DNA of 64,000 nt. Source: Cyanoderma ruficeps (lineage: Eukaryota > Chordata > Aves > Passeriformes > Timaliidae). The notes beneath the pieces were generated by a model, which was not told the origin of the DNA, did no database searches, and worked only from the letters and a program-made list of their open reading frames with translations. The first letter of the stretch is position 1. Each line of letters begins with the position of its first letter. The stretch is from assembly GCA_008694505.1 (NCBI GenBank), contig VZDJ01000301.1, positions 9,256,544 through 9,320,543 on the forward strand. Reading direction: 5' to 3'. Shown here piece after piece: positions 47,729-58,266 of the stretch. The translations under genes and the position numbers were made by a program.

Positions 47729-47877
47729 AATTAAATGTATTCCCTCACCCCCTGGCCCTGCAGCTTTATTTTAGATTAAGGAGGGAAAAAAGGTGTCAGG
47801 AGCTCTAAAATAAGGAATATCCACATCCAGTGTTTCTAATGATGTCGAAGTCTCTCTAACAGGGCATTAAAAAGGGT

Positions 47878-47960
47878 TAAAATGGCACTTGGGGACGCAT
47901 GGTGGCTCTTGGACCTGATCTTAAAGGGCTTTTCCAACCCTGACAATTTCTGATTAGCTG
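47878..47960 (+). mobile_element. CR1 LINE 3' end, short
   Basis: GGTGGCTCTTGGACCTGATC followed by TTAAAGGGCTTTTCCAACCC matches the plus-sense CR1 tail (GATCTTAAAGGTCTTTTCCAA pattern). It sits directly before the unclassified element at 48000. Confidence 0.65.
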
Positions 47961-47999
47961 TGAATGAAAGGTTGGAACAGAAGTAACGCAGGTCCGACC

Positions 48000-48420
48000 A
48001 ATGTGGTTACCACTACGTTCCTCCTTAATTTCGTCTGAAATGGCGGCTTATATACACTTCTACATAGTTTACAAATTCAGTCGCTTTTCCATTGGCACAC
48101 AGCATAAAAAGGAATGCAAACACACATGGTTTAACTTCTTCTTAAGGTGGCTACCACCTGTCTATTACTAACTCTACTTATTAACCTTTAAAACCCCATT
48201 ACCTTTCCCTCACACCTTAATAACTAATTCTAACTGCGCCACAAATTCTGTAGCTTAATTTTAACTGCGTCACAGGCCTCAAGGCCTCAGAGCAGGCCTC
48301 AGCTAGGCCTCAGCCAGGGTAGTTCAAAGAGTCACTCTAAATAGAGACCATGCCCTCTTTCTATGAGGAATTCTGTAACAAGCTGATCTCTAATGCTTTC
48401 TTTTTCCCCCCCTTTATCTC
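48000..48420. mobile_element. Possible LTR fragment, family not recognised
   Basis: This stretch differs in texture from its surroundings: pyrimidine-rich runs such as TAACTCTACTTATTAACC, short TATATAC and CATAAAAAGG motifs, and five AGGCCTCA repeats at 48275-48315. It follows directly after a CR1 tail. The texture suggests an interspersed element such as an ERV LTR, but I see no matching copy in the window and no clear ends. The stretch 2860-3180 has a similar feel. Confidence 0.25.
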
Positions 48421-50342
48421 TTCAGTAAATCAACAAAGTAAAGGGCGAGGTTTGTGACCAGGAACTTTTTTTTCAAAGTTCTTCACCTGCATTTTTGGAG
48501 TTCTGGGCTTGGTTTGTTTTAATTTTTAGGCTTTTTCTGTAACTACAGGATTTGGTAAATCACAGGATTTGCTAACCCAAACTGGAGCTGTCCAAGGTAT
48601 TGGAGTCTCAAAATTTTCAGTATTGACACTTTTTTTTTTTCCCCCCACTCTGGAAATCTGCTCAAAAAGATACCAGCAAGACTTTCCATCACTGCTTCAA
48701 CTTTTTATTGTGATTAAGTCACCAAAGACTTTTAAGGCGTTTGTTAAAAGTGATTTATTTCAACTCGATAATTCAGAATGTTTTGCAAGTAACAACTAAG
48801 GAAGTTGGGAGTTAAAATTTGAGGAGATTTGGCTACTTGGCAGGAAAATCTGCTTTTCCAGCTCAATAAATTCAAACTTAACTGAAAACTTTGACTCACT
48901 TGGCAAAAATGACTGGAATATTTCTTCGACCCGCTCAAAATTTACCGTATGATGGTTCTGTTTTCAATATAGAGCAAGAGTGCGGATTATAATTCAAATC
49001 AAAAGATTTCATCTCATCTGCTTTCTCCTTTCTTCATAATCTCCACAGCCAAACTGAAGGGCAGAAGCCCAGCTGCTTTTTAAGCACTATTTTAACCTGA
49101 AATCATTGTGTAAATCAGAATTTCCAGCTTTGCAGGATGCACAGTTTGCTCTGTTTGTGAGGGGAACAGCAGCAGGGATACAGGTGCTGATTCCACCCCC
49201 AATCTTTTCAGTGAAAAAATAAATTAATTAATTTAATACTTCCAACAAAGGCCAACATTTGCATCTGAAGCCAGTCCTGCTGCATTTAGGTAGAAAAGTG
49301 TGTAAATATGAGGGAAAAGCAAAAGTCCTGGTGGGTGTTACATTGATTTTCCTAAGGAATTAAATGTTATTCATGGGCATAAGTGGCACAATTATAATGA
49401 AGGATCCTGAACAAACCACACATCTTTAAAGCTGAATATTTTCGCAATTTCACCAAGATCCCTTCCCCTGAGGAGAAGCGGCAGCACACGGAAAATCGGA
49501 AAATCGAGGAATTCTGCTCTGGTTTTGTTTCCTCCCTGCCAGAGGTGGAAGTCACCACCTAAAGACGAGTAGGAGCCAAAGGTGTCACCTGCCACGAGGC
49601 ACAATTACAGCAACAAAAGGATCAGGAGAAGCTTTCCTTGTTTTTGTCACCAGCGTGACACAGACGGAGACAGGAGGCGACACTCAGGGACAAATGACGC
49701 GCTTTGAACTTCCAAAATATTTCCATTCCCTCCCTAGTAAATGAAGATTTTTTTTTCTGCTGGCATTGTCACACCTTCAAGTCAAGTCTGTTAAGCTCCA
49801 CCTGCACATGAACATGATGCTGTGCTAAGTTTTTGTCAGCAAAAAACAAGAATTTCAAAAGCTCTGACTGCTCACAACAATAATCATCCTCAGAGGATCC
49901 AGAGCAAAAGCCAAAGAACCAGAGAAAATAATTCCCACCACATACAAAGATTAACTCCTGAGCCTGGAAAAGCCAGAATAAAAACTAAATTTAAAAACCA
50001 CCGCCATACAGACATACAAAATATCTCAGAGTTTCTAGAAATTAAATGGAGAGGATTGGAATTGAATTTTTCACTCACGATCACGTCTCCCCACAGTGAA
50101 TGGAAATTTTCCAGTGTTGACCCAGCCAGTGCTGGACATGACAAGGAGTGTAAAAATCCATCCTGGCCATGGTGCTCGTGTCTCACACAGGATTTTCAGC
50201 TTGTTCTTGTCACTGCTGAAACCTTCTCTGCTGCCTGCTCTGTGGAGTTCACAATCTGCATTTTAATAACTCATTAAAGCCAATATTGATAATGCATCGT
50301 AACATTAAAGTGAGACCCAGACATCCCTTCTAAACGCTGATA
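48421..50342. other. Unique sequence
   Basis: No gene or repeat family recognised. The 151-codon plus frame at 49822-50277 is Ser/Thr/His-rich with no motif. Confidence 0.5.
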
Positions 50343-50585
50343 CTACCAAAACAAAAAACCCCAAACAAACAAACCAACCCAAATAAACCAACCAAAAAAA
50401 ACCACAAAAAAACCAACCAAAAAAAAAACCACCCCCAAAAAACCACCAAAAAAAAACCCCAAAAAACCAAAAACCCCCAAAAACCCCCTGCAAAAAACTT
50501 CACAAAAATACCCCCCCCCCAAAAAAAACCTCCCCAAAACAAAAACAAACAAAAAACCACCCCACACACAACAACCAACCAAACC
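50343..50585. repeat. A/C-only low-complexity tract
   Basis: About 240 bases almost entirely of A and C on the plus strand, with a C10 run at about 50510-50520 and many CCCC runs. The complementary G runs could form quadruplexes. Minus-strand frames of 62-94 codons rich in F, G and W are composition shadows. Confidence 0.92.
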
Positions 50586-50679
50586 TGAGATGTTCCTAAT
50601 TTGGTTAGAAATGCAAAACTTTTGCAAGTCTTTATCAGAAGTTATGAGAATACTGAATTATTAATGGCCTAACTTAGAT

Positions 50680-50795
50680 GTGGCACCGAGGGACGTGGTT
50701 TAGTGCTGGACTTGGCAAGGTTTGGCTTTGCTTGGACTCGATCTTAAGGGTCTTTTCCAACCTAAATGATCCCCTGAATCTGTGATAATTCCATT
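50680..50795 (+). mobile_element. CR1 LINE 3' end
   Basis: GTGGTTTAGTGCTGGACTTG, GCTTGGACTCGATCTTAAGG and GTCTTTTCCAACCTAAATGA give the plus-sense tail, ending in a CTGAATCTGTGAT repeat-like end. It belongs to the same subfamily pattern as 32240 and 47878. Confidence 0.75.
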
Positions 50796-52566
50796 AATGC
50801 ATCTTGGCAGTCACCAGTGCAAAGAATAGGCAGCAGCGGGACCTTAAAGTGGGATAATTTGGAATAAAATACACCTGCATTTCTGCATTTCCCAAAGCAT
50901 TGAACAGCCTCTTCGCATCCCAAAGATTTGGTTTAAAAATGAAGATTCCCTTTCTTCCAGTTGGATACATCTTGTTTCCACTCTCAGAGAATGAAAAGCA
51001 ACACGTCCGTAGGATATTTTCCCTCTTTGAACACAAATAAATGTTCTGTTTGTAGCAGGACTATAAAAAGATTCCTGCGCTGCTTTACCAACCAGGTGAA
51101 GTGAAAATATCAACACCCACTTGACAGATTTTTCCTGGGCTTAAGAGTTCCCCTCAGAGTGTCATAATAACCCATTTATTTAGATTTCTTTAAATCACTG
51201 CCTCAGTAAACACCCTGAAATCTTAAATTTTTATTAATCACAGAAATCAACCCAGTGCCGAGACGTTTTGTTTTCTACATTTCAGCAGCTACAAAATGTG
51301 AGGGAGTCCAGTCAAATTCCTGTTTGCTGGAGAACAACATCCCGTGAGGGGCAGGGATGAAACAAACCCCTCCTTCCCTACACAGCCTGGACAGGGAAAA
51401 TGCAGATTTCCTCAAGTGTCATCCCACCCATGGCAGCAGAAAAGCAAATTCGGGTCAAGCAGAGCAGGTGTTGAAGACAGGAGAGAGGATTTCCTTTTCC
51501 AGCCTTCTTAATTCCTTTCTTTCTCATGACAGAAGAGGAAAAACTTCCCCAACTTTCAGCAAGAGGGCACTGGGGAAAGTTTTTACAAATTGCCGGTTGT
51601 CACCGTGACATTGACTTTTAAACCAATCCTTCCATCCAATTAATTCGCTGCTTCAGATCTTGCAAATGAAACCTGAAAAAAAGAGTAAATGGAAGGAGAA
51701 TGATTCATGGTTTTGTTGTTATAAACATCCAAACAGTCAGAGATCCCAACAAAGTCAGGGAGTTCCAGTGCAGGAACTTTAAAGGAGAGTAAATCCCCAT
51801 GCACAGAGATTACAACAGCTTTGATGTGCCTCAAATAATCTGTATTTTTCCTTATAAGTTGAGAAGAATCTGCTTTAGAGAACAGGCATCCTTTGACAAA
51901 CAGCAATCTCCCCCAAAATTTTGATTGTGTGTGTATCTGTAATGCAAATGATGCTAATAACTTAATAGCTAAAACATTGCTATTATTGTCAGCGTCAGAT
52001 AAGTGAAAAGAATATTTATAATCGAAGCTCACACAGAGACAGAACTTATAAATATTCCAGTTAATTGGTCCAAGTCATCTTTCGTGACCATTAACCTCTG
52101 ATTTTCAAATTAGCTCCAGATGGGTTCGGCCCGACAACGGCGTGAGGAAAATGCTGATGGGAAATGTCCAAATGGAAAACAGATTTACAAATCTGCTACG
52201 GCACAGCCTCGCGTGATTGACCGAGGTTTTCCACCCCTCTGGCATTTGGGATGTTGGGCTGCCCAGCGAGGGAAAACTTGTGGGAATAAAACATCCCCAC
52301 CTGCCAGCTTTGATGTGTTTTTGTCATTTATCACGTCAGGAACTGCTGGGAGCTCCCAGAGCCACATTAAAGCTCACAAGGTGTTCCCAGACACCACCTT
52401 GGTAACCACAGGGGAGCCTGCACTAAAATATTGCCTTTTTCTCTGTTTTCTTCAGGTCCCAGAACAGGGCTGAATCCACTTCTTTAGAGATCATCCTGAA
52501 GGGAAAATGGAGTTTGCAGCACCACTCCCCTCTCCTGGATGAAGCCTCCAGTGGTTCGCTGGGGGA
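50796..52566. other. Unique sequence
   Basis: Frames of 117-130 codons show no recognised features. No repeat family found. Confidence 0.5.
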
Positions 52567-52990
52567 ATTTTGGGGCTACCTAAAAACAAAGGCCAGACAG
52601 AGTTAAGGGAATCAAAAGCAGTTCTATTTATGGAAGGGCCTCCAGGTACATTCAGGGCAGACAAAGCCCCCCAGGGCCTACACCCAAAATGGACCCCGGG
52701 GCACGGCTTTGCACACTTGGATCACTTTGGGCCATTTGCACATTGGGGCTTCATCTCCCAATTACAGCCTCAGCTAATGAAGTCATTTACCCCAAGTTTT
52801 CCCCCCCAACTCACTTTTGTTTCCATCTCTGGGGCCTGAGGCAGTGAGGGGTCCTCGATCCCCAGGCCTGGAGAGGAATTGTTGTGTCTGAGAAAATGGG
52901 GAAGCAGCAGCTGACACTGTGTGTGGAGTTTAGAGTCACACACTGAAGAATTTACAGGGCTACAAATGTATGGAAAACAGAAAAGTTAAA
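52567..52990 (-). mobile_element. ERV LTR-like copy B (pair with 1343-1760)
   Basis: Near-identical partner of the copy at 1343-1760, 51 kb away in the same orientation. It probably starts at the TGGGGCTACC at 52571 and ends near GGGCTACA (52964) or slightly beyond. No matching internal retroviral region lies next to it. High similarity means recent insertion of both copies, or gene conversion between them. Confidence 0.7.
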
Positions 52991-53814
52991 AAGTCCAAGG
53001 CATCAATTAAAGCACATTTTTCCATGACAAAGTGACCTCCCCAGGAGTTCCAGCCAGCACAGACATCTCCCAGAGAGAAAGGAAAACCAGGAATGCACCT
53101 TGGAAATGAAAAGGAAGTTCGAAAGTACGGGAAGAGCAGCTGACTGCTACATCGTATCAAATTATTTCAAATAAATAGAAGAAATTCACAGACACATTAA
53201 AACATCACGATGAGAGGGGGAGGAGGAAGTGACAAGATTAATCCATTTATTTCAAGCTGCTTTAAGGCAGAGTTAATAATCTATTTTTCATGACACGGAG
53301 TCAAACTTAATAACTGCATTTTAAACAAATTAACTTCCTGTAATGTGTCTCTAATAAAGCATTAGGTTAACAAAACATGATCCAACTTGGGGATTATTAT
53401 TTTTCTCTTTTTTTCCTTGTGTAACTATCACAAATTTGAAAACCTAGTCCAGTAATTCTAAAATATCCAGTGCTAGCAGATGAAAATCCAAGAAATTTCT
53501 TTAAAAGGTGCTCTTTTTTCCCCTTTTTTTTTTCTTTTGTCTGGGTTTAGCCTCGTTTGTGTATTTCTCTAATAATCTAAGAGTTGAAGCTCTCACCCTG
53601 TGGAATATCTGGAGTCAAATCTTTCCCTGGAAAATCTCAGATCTACATTATTTTTCTCATTGAGGGAAATTGCACTCACATACCTTCCATTCAGCTTCAG
53701 GAGCATTGGACAGGGAGGAATTCAAAATGCAGCAAATTCCAAAAAAAAGGAGCGTCAGAGGGACAAAACCCCACATGTTTATGGGTCACATTTTAATTTA
53801 ATTATTAAAATTAA
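52991..53814. other. Unique AT-rich sequence
   Basis: The part from 53200 to 53400 is repeat-poor with TTAATAATC and TTAATAACTGC motifs, again a texture seen in conserved elements. No proof. Confidence 0.4.
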
Positions 53815-53990
53815 TTCATAGAATCATGGAATGGCCTGGGGTGGAAGAGATCTGAAAGTTTATTTAATTTCAAGCTCCCAGGCTGCTCCAAGCCCTGTCC
53901 AGCCTGGCTTTGGACACTGCCAGGGATCCAGGAGCAGCCACAGCTTCTCTGGGAATTCCATTCCAGCTCCTGCCCACCCTAACAGGGAAG
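53815..53990 (-). mobile_element. CR1 LINE 3' end
   Basis: ATAGAATCATGGAATGGCCT, CCCAGGCTGCTCCAAGCCCT, GTCCAGCCTGGCTTTGGACA and GGGATCCAGGAGCAGCCACA follow in order. Well preserved, including the terminal ATAGAATCATGGAAT repeat. Confidence 0.85.
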
Positions 53991-56900
53991 ATTTTTTTTT
54001 CCCCCTAATATCCCTAATTATATTCTCCATAAAACAATTGTTCCTTATTACATTAAATCTCATTAAGACAAAGTTATTAAGAGACCACACCCAGTGACAT
54101 CAGACCTCGTGGGGAATTTAAGGCAACGCAAATATTTGCAGCTCTGCCTTTTATTCAGGTTATTCTGGAGTTAAATTCCTCCTGAATTTTTTCTAATCTA
54201 GATTTTTCCTGATTTGCCTGGGAGCTGAAGCAATGATCCCCCCAGCACTGCTGTGAGCACAGCAGGGACAAGCACATCCCTTTTTCCTGGATTTGCCCCA
54301 AGCTCTGCTTTCTCTCCCCACACCAGAAGCACAGGTCGTGAGTTCTCTGTTCCAGAGCAGCCCCACAGAAACAACAAATTTCCTCTCTCAAGTTCACGTT
54401 CTCTGCACGAAGCTGCAACATCAATTTTCCAATTTTCCGCTCTGCTGCCTCTCCCAAAAAATTATATTTTGCGGGACCTCAGCAAGCCAGCGCACGTACA
54501 CACACGACTTTCCTCATTCCAGTAACACATTGATCCAAACTCCAAACTCAACACTCGGACAGTTTGGGCTGTTTGACTCCTCAGATCACCTTTCACTTCC
54601 TGAAATCCTCCTGGGTTTAACCCTCTGCCTTCTGATCCCTCCCCGTGTTGAGGGTGGGAGCAGCTCCCATCTTCAGCACCTGGCAGTTGTTGGGGTTTAC
54701 TTAAAAAAGGTTTGGCTCCACCAGGAACACCCAGTTCTGAACACGTTGCTGGATGTTTAGGGACTCCCAGTTTTGGGGAGAATCCTCTCCCTCCTTCTTG
54801 GTGCTCAGAGCTCAAGATGGGAAGTTCTGTGTCCTCGGAACACCCTTAACATGCTCCTCCCTCACCTGCTGACTGCAGACCCCTCATCTTTCCTTGAACC
54901 CATGGTCTCCACGAAAATATTATCAATTTTCACCACTATTTCCACAATTTTGTGCTGTTTTCAATTTTGGATTCTCTTTCCCATCACGATCTCATTTCCG
55001 TTTCAACTGCTGCTCTCCATTCCCCATCAGAAATACAGATTTAGTGATTTCTTTTGATGTTTGTCTTTAAACAGAGGGTTTTTAAGCAATGTCCACCTTC
55101 TCTGAAGGAACACAACTCTGTTTTTTTAAAGGTCTGACTCTTTCTTCTGCCAATTTGTTTATGGACACGAGACATGATCTCTTTTAAGCTCTCTCTTTGC
55201 TTGTTCTCTGTAGTTTTATGTTCCCTGCCATCTGGCCTCCCAGTTCTTCTCCACCCCTGCCAGATTTCGACTCCTCTTCTGTACCTGGACGATAGGTTTG
55301 AATTAAAACTGCCATAAAACCTCTCAGCTGCACAAAAACAAACAGAAGCAAGGAGGGGAGAAAAGCCCTGGAAGGCTTTTTTGAGTGGCTCTGTTTGTTT
55401 GTTATTTTCTTCTAAATTATCACCTGCATTTGCTGCGAGTTGACTTTGATCCTAAAGATCCTTGGACTCCAAAATGGCAAACAAAATATTCTCCCACCAC
55501 CTCAAACAAAACCTTTTGTGCTGTGGGTTGAGATTTCCTTCAGTGGCATTTTACAGTTTTAAGGTTTTAAGAGCAGTACTGTCTCATTCTTTACTATCAT
55601 TTTATTAAAATACAGTGACCAATTCCAGAATTCTGTATCTGCCATCCAATATCCAGCCCCATCCTTCTGAAGGATGGGCAGCAGCAGGTCTGGAACAGAA
55701 ATAATTCACTTTACTAAAGGGATTTGTCTTCAAAGAATCCCTCAGATGACACCAAAGAAGCTTCTGCTTCATAACGCTGAGTCAGCCACCAACATATTTT
55801 AATATTTTTGCTAATTACAGGAATTTTTTTTACGAAAACTAACTTAAAACAAGATGATGAGCTTGCCTCAGAGTCACAGGCTAACTGAAGCTTTGTGGCT
55901 CAAACTCTAAACTGAAGTTTCTTGTTTATTTCAGCTTTTTGCCTTTCTTAACATCCATTTGCTGAACACGACAATGATGATAACAGGGAATTACTAAAAA
56001 ATCCACAGCTCCTCACAGAAAAACCCCAATTCAAACAGAGTGGGAGGAGAGCTGCATTTCAGATTTGTATTCTTACACTATTTCTCTTTTTTTCAAACCA
56101 CAAAGCTCTCCTCCTCCTCAGTCTTTGCTTTCTTATCGGCTCAAACAAACAAACAACAGAGGGAAAGGAAAATAAAGCAGCCAGCTTGGAGCTCAGAAAT
56201 AACACTGACCCATTTCAACAGCTCTGTTATAATTTATTACCTTTTATTTCCTGCTTTTTTGGTTTTTTTTAACCATTGTTGTTCACGTCTCCACCTTCCC
56301 ATGAGATCCTGGCGGACCTGCAGACAGAAGCCCCCACAAAGAGATTTTTGTGTTCAAGATTTGGCAGGAACAACCCAAGCCCACCCTAAACTTCTGCTTC
56401 TCCAGCAATTCCTCCTGTCTAAAACTTTTCCAAACCACGCCACTCCATTCAGGCCCTTCAGATCATTGCCCACAGGAATTTCACCCCTTATTTTAACAGA
56501 ATTGGGGTATTAATTTCATCAATCATTAATTGAGGGGAGCGTTCCTTCTAGAAACATGATTTGAAAAATTCGTGGTATCTAACCACAGAAACCATCATTA
56601 ACACAACTGAAATTCATGCTCTTTGTATGATATCTCATCATGGAAATGCTTTTTCTCCAAGCATGAGCTGCCAGCTTTCTGAATATTACACCAGGCTTGC
56701 AAAAAGCTTTTTCCATGGATTTTTGGGAAGGATGGAAAGTTGTGTCCTGCTGTGTCCACTGCTGAGCAGGCAAAAGCAGCTTGTGAGGTGGCTGAAGCTG
56801 CTTTGGCTCTCTCTGTTCACTTCCCAACCTCCCTGTAAAGCATTCAAAGAACAAGTTTGATTGCCTGCCAGTTTTCCAATTCTATCAGAAAATAATTATT

Positions 56901-57460
56901 GCCAGGGAAAATTAAACCTTCCATGGCGAAACCCTGGAAAGTTGAAGAGCTGATTAATGGAGAGCTGCAACTTCTGCCTGTGAGGTGACTCGTTCTTAGA
57001 ATTAGCAATGTGACCTCAACAGCAGTGCTGGAAAGGCCATCAGAAAAGTGTTAATTAAACAAAATACTACTTGGCAATGGGGATGCAGCATCTCTCTGAC
57101 TGGTAATTATGGTATTTTAAACGTAAATAATCTGGAGCACGTATTTTCTAAGGAGAATATTCACTGGAATGATGCAAGAGGAAGTTTTTGAAAAGTCTTC
57201 TTGGAGAGGTGTCACCAGACACTTCTGCTCTCACCTGTTTTCTGGCACAACACCTCACCTTAATACTTTGAATTACCTTTCCCTTCCAAAAGCAAAGTTT
57301 TCTTGAAGATATCCTCGTCCTTCTGAACAAAGGTGGAAGAATCTTCAAGACATGGGGAAGTTTAGTAACTCAACAACTCCCCCACAGCCTTCACTGTGCC
57401 CCTCCTGCTCAACTCAGCCTCACTGTGCTCCCTTGGAAATTCATTCCTGGATGTGGTTTG
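53991..57460. other. Unique sequence left of the provirus
   Basis: No gene or repeat family recognised over 3.5 kb. The 155- and 157-codon plus frames (54293-54760, 56040-56513) have no domain that I recognise. Confidence 0.5.
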
Positions 57461-57861
57461 GAGAAATCCCCCGAGTGAGGGTTGGATTTTTGTTCCTGGG
57501 AACACCACTGGCCAAAAGCAGCGTGCCCACACAGGGACCAACGACACTCCACAGACTATGAATCCAAGGAAATCAGAAACAGTCCAAAAGAACAGCCTGG
57601 TCCACGGGGATCCTTCTAAAGGATGCCCACAATGCTGGCCACCAGCTGACCTGGTTGCCAGAGAAATCCCCCGAGGGAGGGTTGGCTCTCTGTCCCTGGG
57701 AGCACCACTGAACAAAAAGCAGCGTCCCCACACAGGGACCAACGACACTCCACAGACTATAAATCCAAGGAAATCTGAAGAAGCCCAAAAGAACAGCCTG
57801 GTCCATAGGGGTCCTTCTAAAGGATGCCCACAGCATTGGGCACCACCTGACGTGGTTGCTG
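57461..57861 (-). repeat. Two tandem 200-bp copies of U5 end-PBS-leader
   Basis: Two units, 57461-57660 and 57661-57861, each start with the GAGAAATCCCCCGAG-type motif on the plus strand. Each matches 60289-60480 of the right leader (U5 end, possible PBS, first part of leader). The period is 200-201 bases. Such sequence belongs after a 5' LTR, not after a 3' LTR. A tandem provirus or a recombinant is one explanation and local duplication of the leader is another. Open frames across this stretch on both strands are shadows. Confidence 0.75.
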
Positions 57862-58266
57862 AAGAAATCCCCCGAGCCAGCCCTCACTGCCCGGTCTGTG
57901 CCAGGAGTGTCCTCCTCCATGTCTGGCTTTGACCTGAGGGGCTTTACAGAGCAGAGCTGCTGCTCCCAACAGCAGAAGGTGGTTCAGCCTCCAGGATCAG
58001 GGCAAAGAACAGCGAGGAGACTTCTGTGTGTTTCTCAAAGAAGTTTATTACCTGAGAATGTCAGGGACAAAAAGGCACAAAACAGCATTGGAAACAGTCT
58101 TTTAAAGTGGAAATACATAGAAGCAGTTAACTCCAGCCTAAATGGCTCCTTCAAGCTCCTGGTTGTGATGAGCCCTGAGGGTTCCTGTGGGTACATTAGG
58201 AAAACCACCCCACCCCACAGCCCCAGCCTGCCCCATTTTTCTCATCACCCGGGGCATATCAACTCT
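57862..58266 (-). mobile_element. Left LTR-like unit (R-U5-like) with truncated U3
   Basis: Positions 57862-58110 match the R-U5-like part of the right unit (60471-60720), with roughly one difference per eight bases by eye. It keeps a poly(A) signal, AATAAA on the minus strand at 58044-58049, and a TATA-like TTTAAAAG at 58099-58107. The 156 bases between this motif and the gag stop (58111-58266) do not match the right U3 and lack its CCAAT boxes, so U3 is replaced or truncated. This unit is followed in proviral sense by PBS/leader sequence, which a normal 3' LTR would not have. Confidence 0.65.
58044..58049 (-). terminator. Poly(A) signal AATAAA in left LTR-like unit
   Basis: AATAAA read on the minus strand, about 50 bases downstream of the TATA-like motif, as expected for a poly(A) signal in R. 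It could end a gag transcript from the right LTR. The matching site in the right unit is AATGAA. Confidence 0.6.

Larger units (their letters stand above)
47000..47877. other. Unique sequence with simple repeats
   Basis: Only the A-rich runs and AAT/GAAA repeats listed separately. Confidence 0.6.

Noticed and set aside
57396..57932. Plus-strand frame of 178 codons antisense to the left LTR-like unit
   Set aside because: It follows the 200-bp leader repeats and contains the repeated peptide expected from them. It is antisense to the provirus and has no domain.
58111..58266. Remnant of protease, polymerase or envelope beside gag
   Set aside because: The 156 bases read in all minus frames show stops and no protease, RT, integrase or envelope motif.
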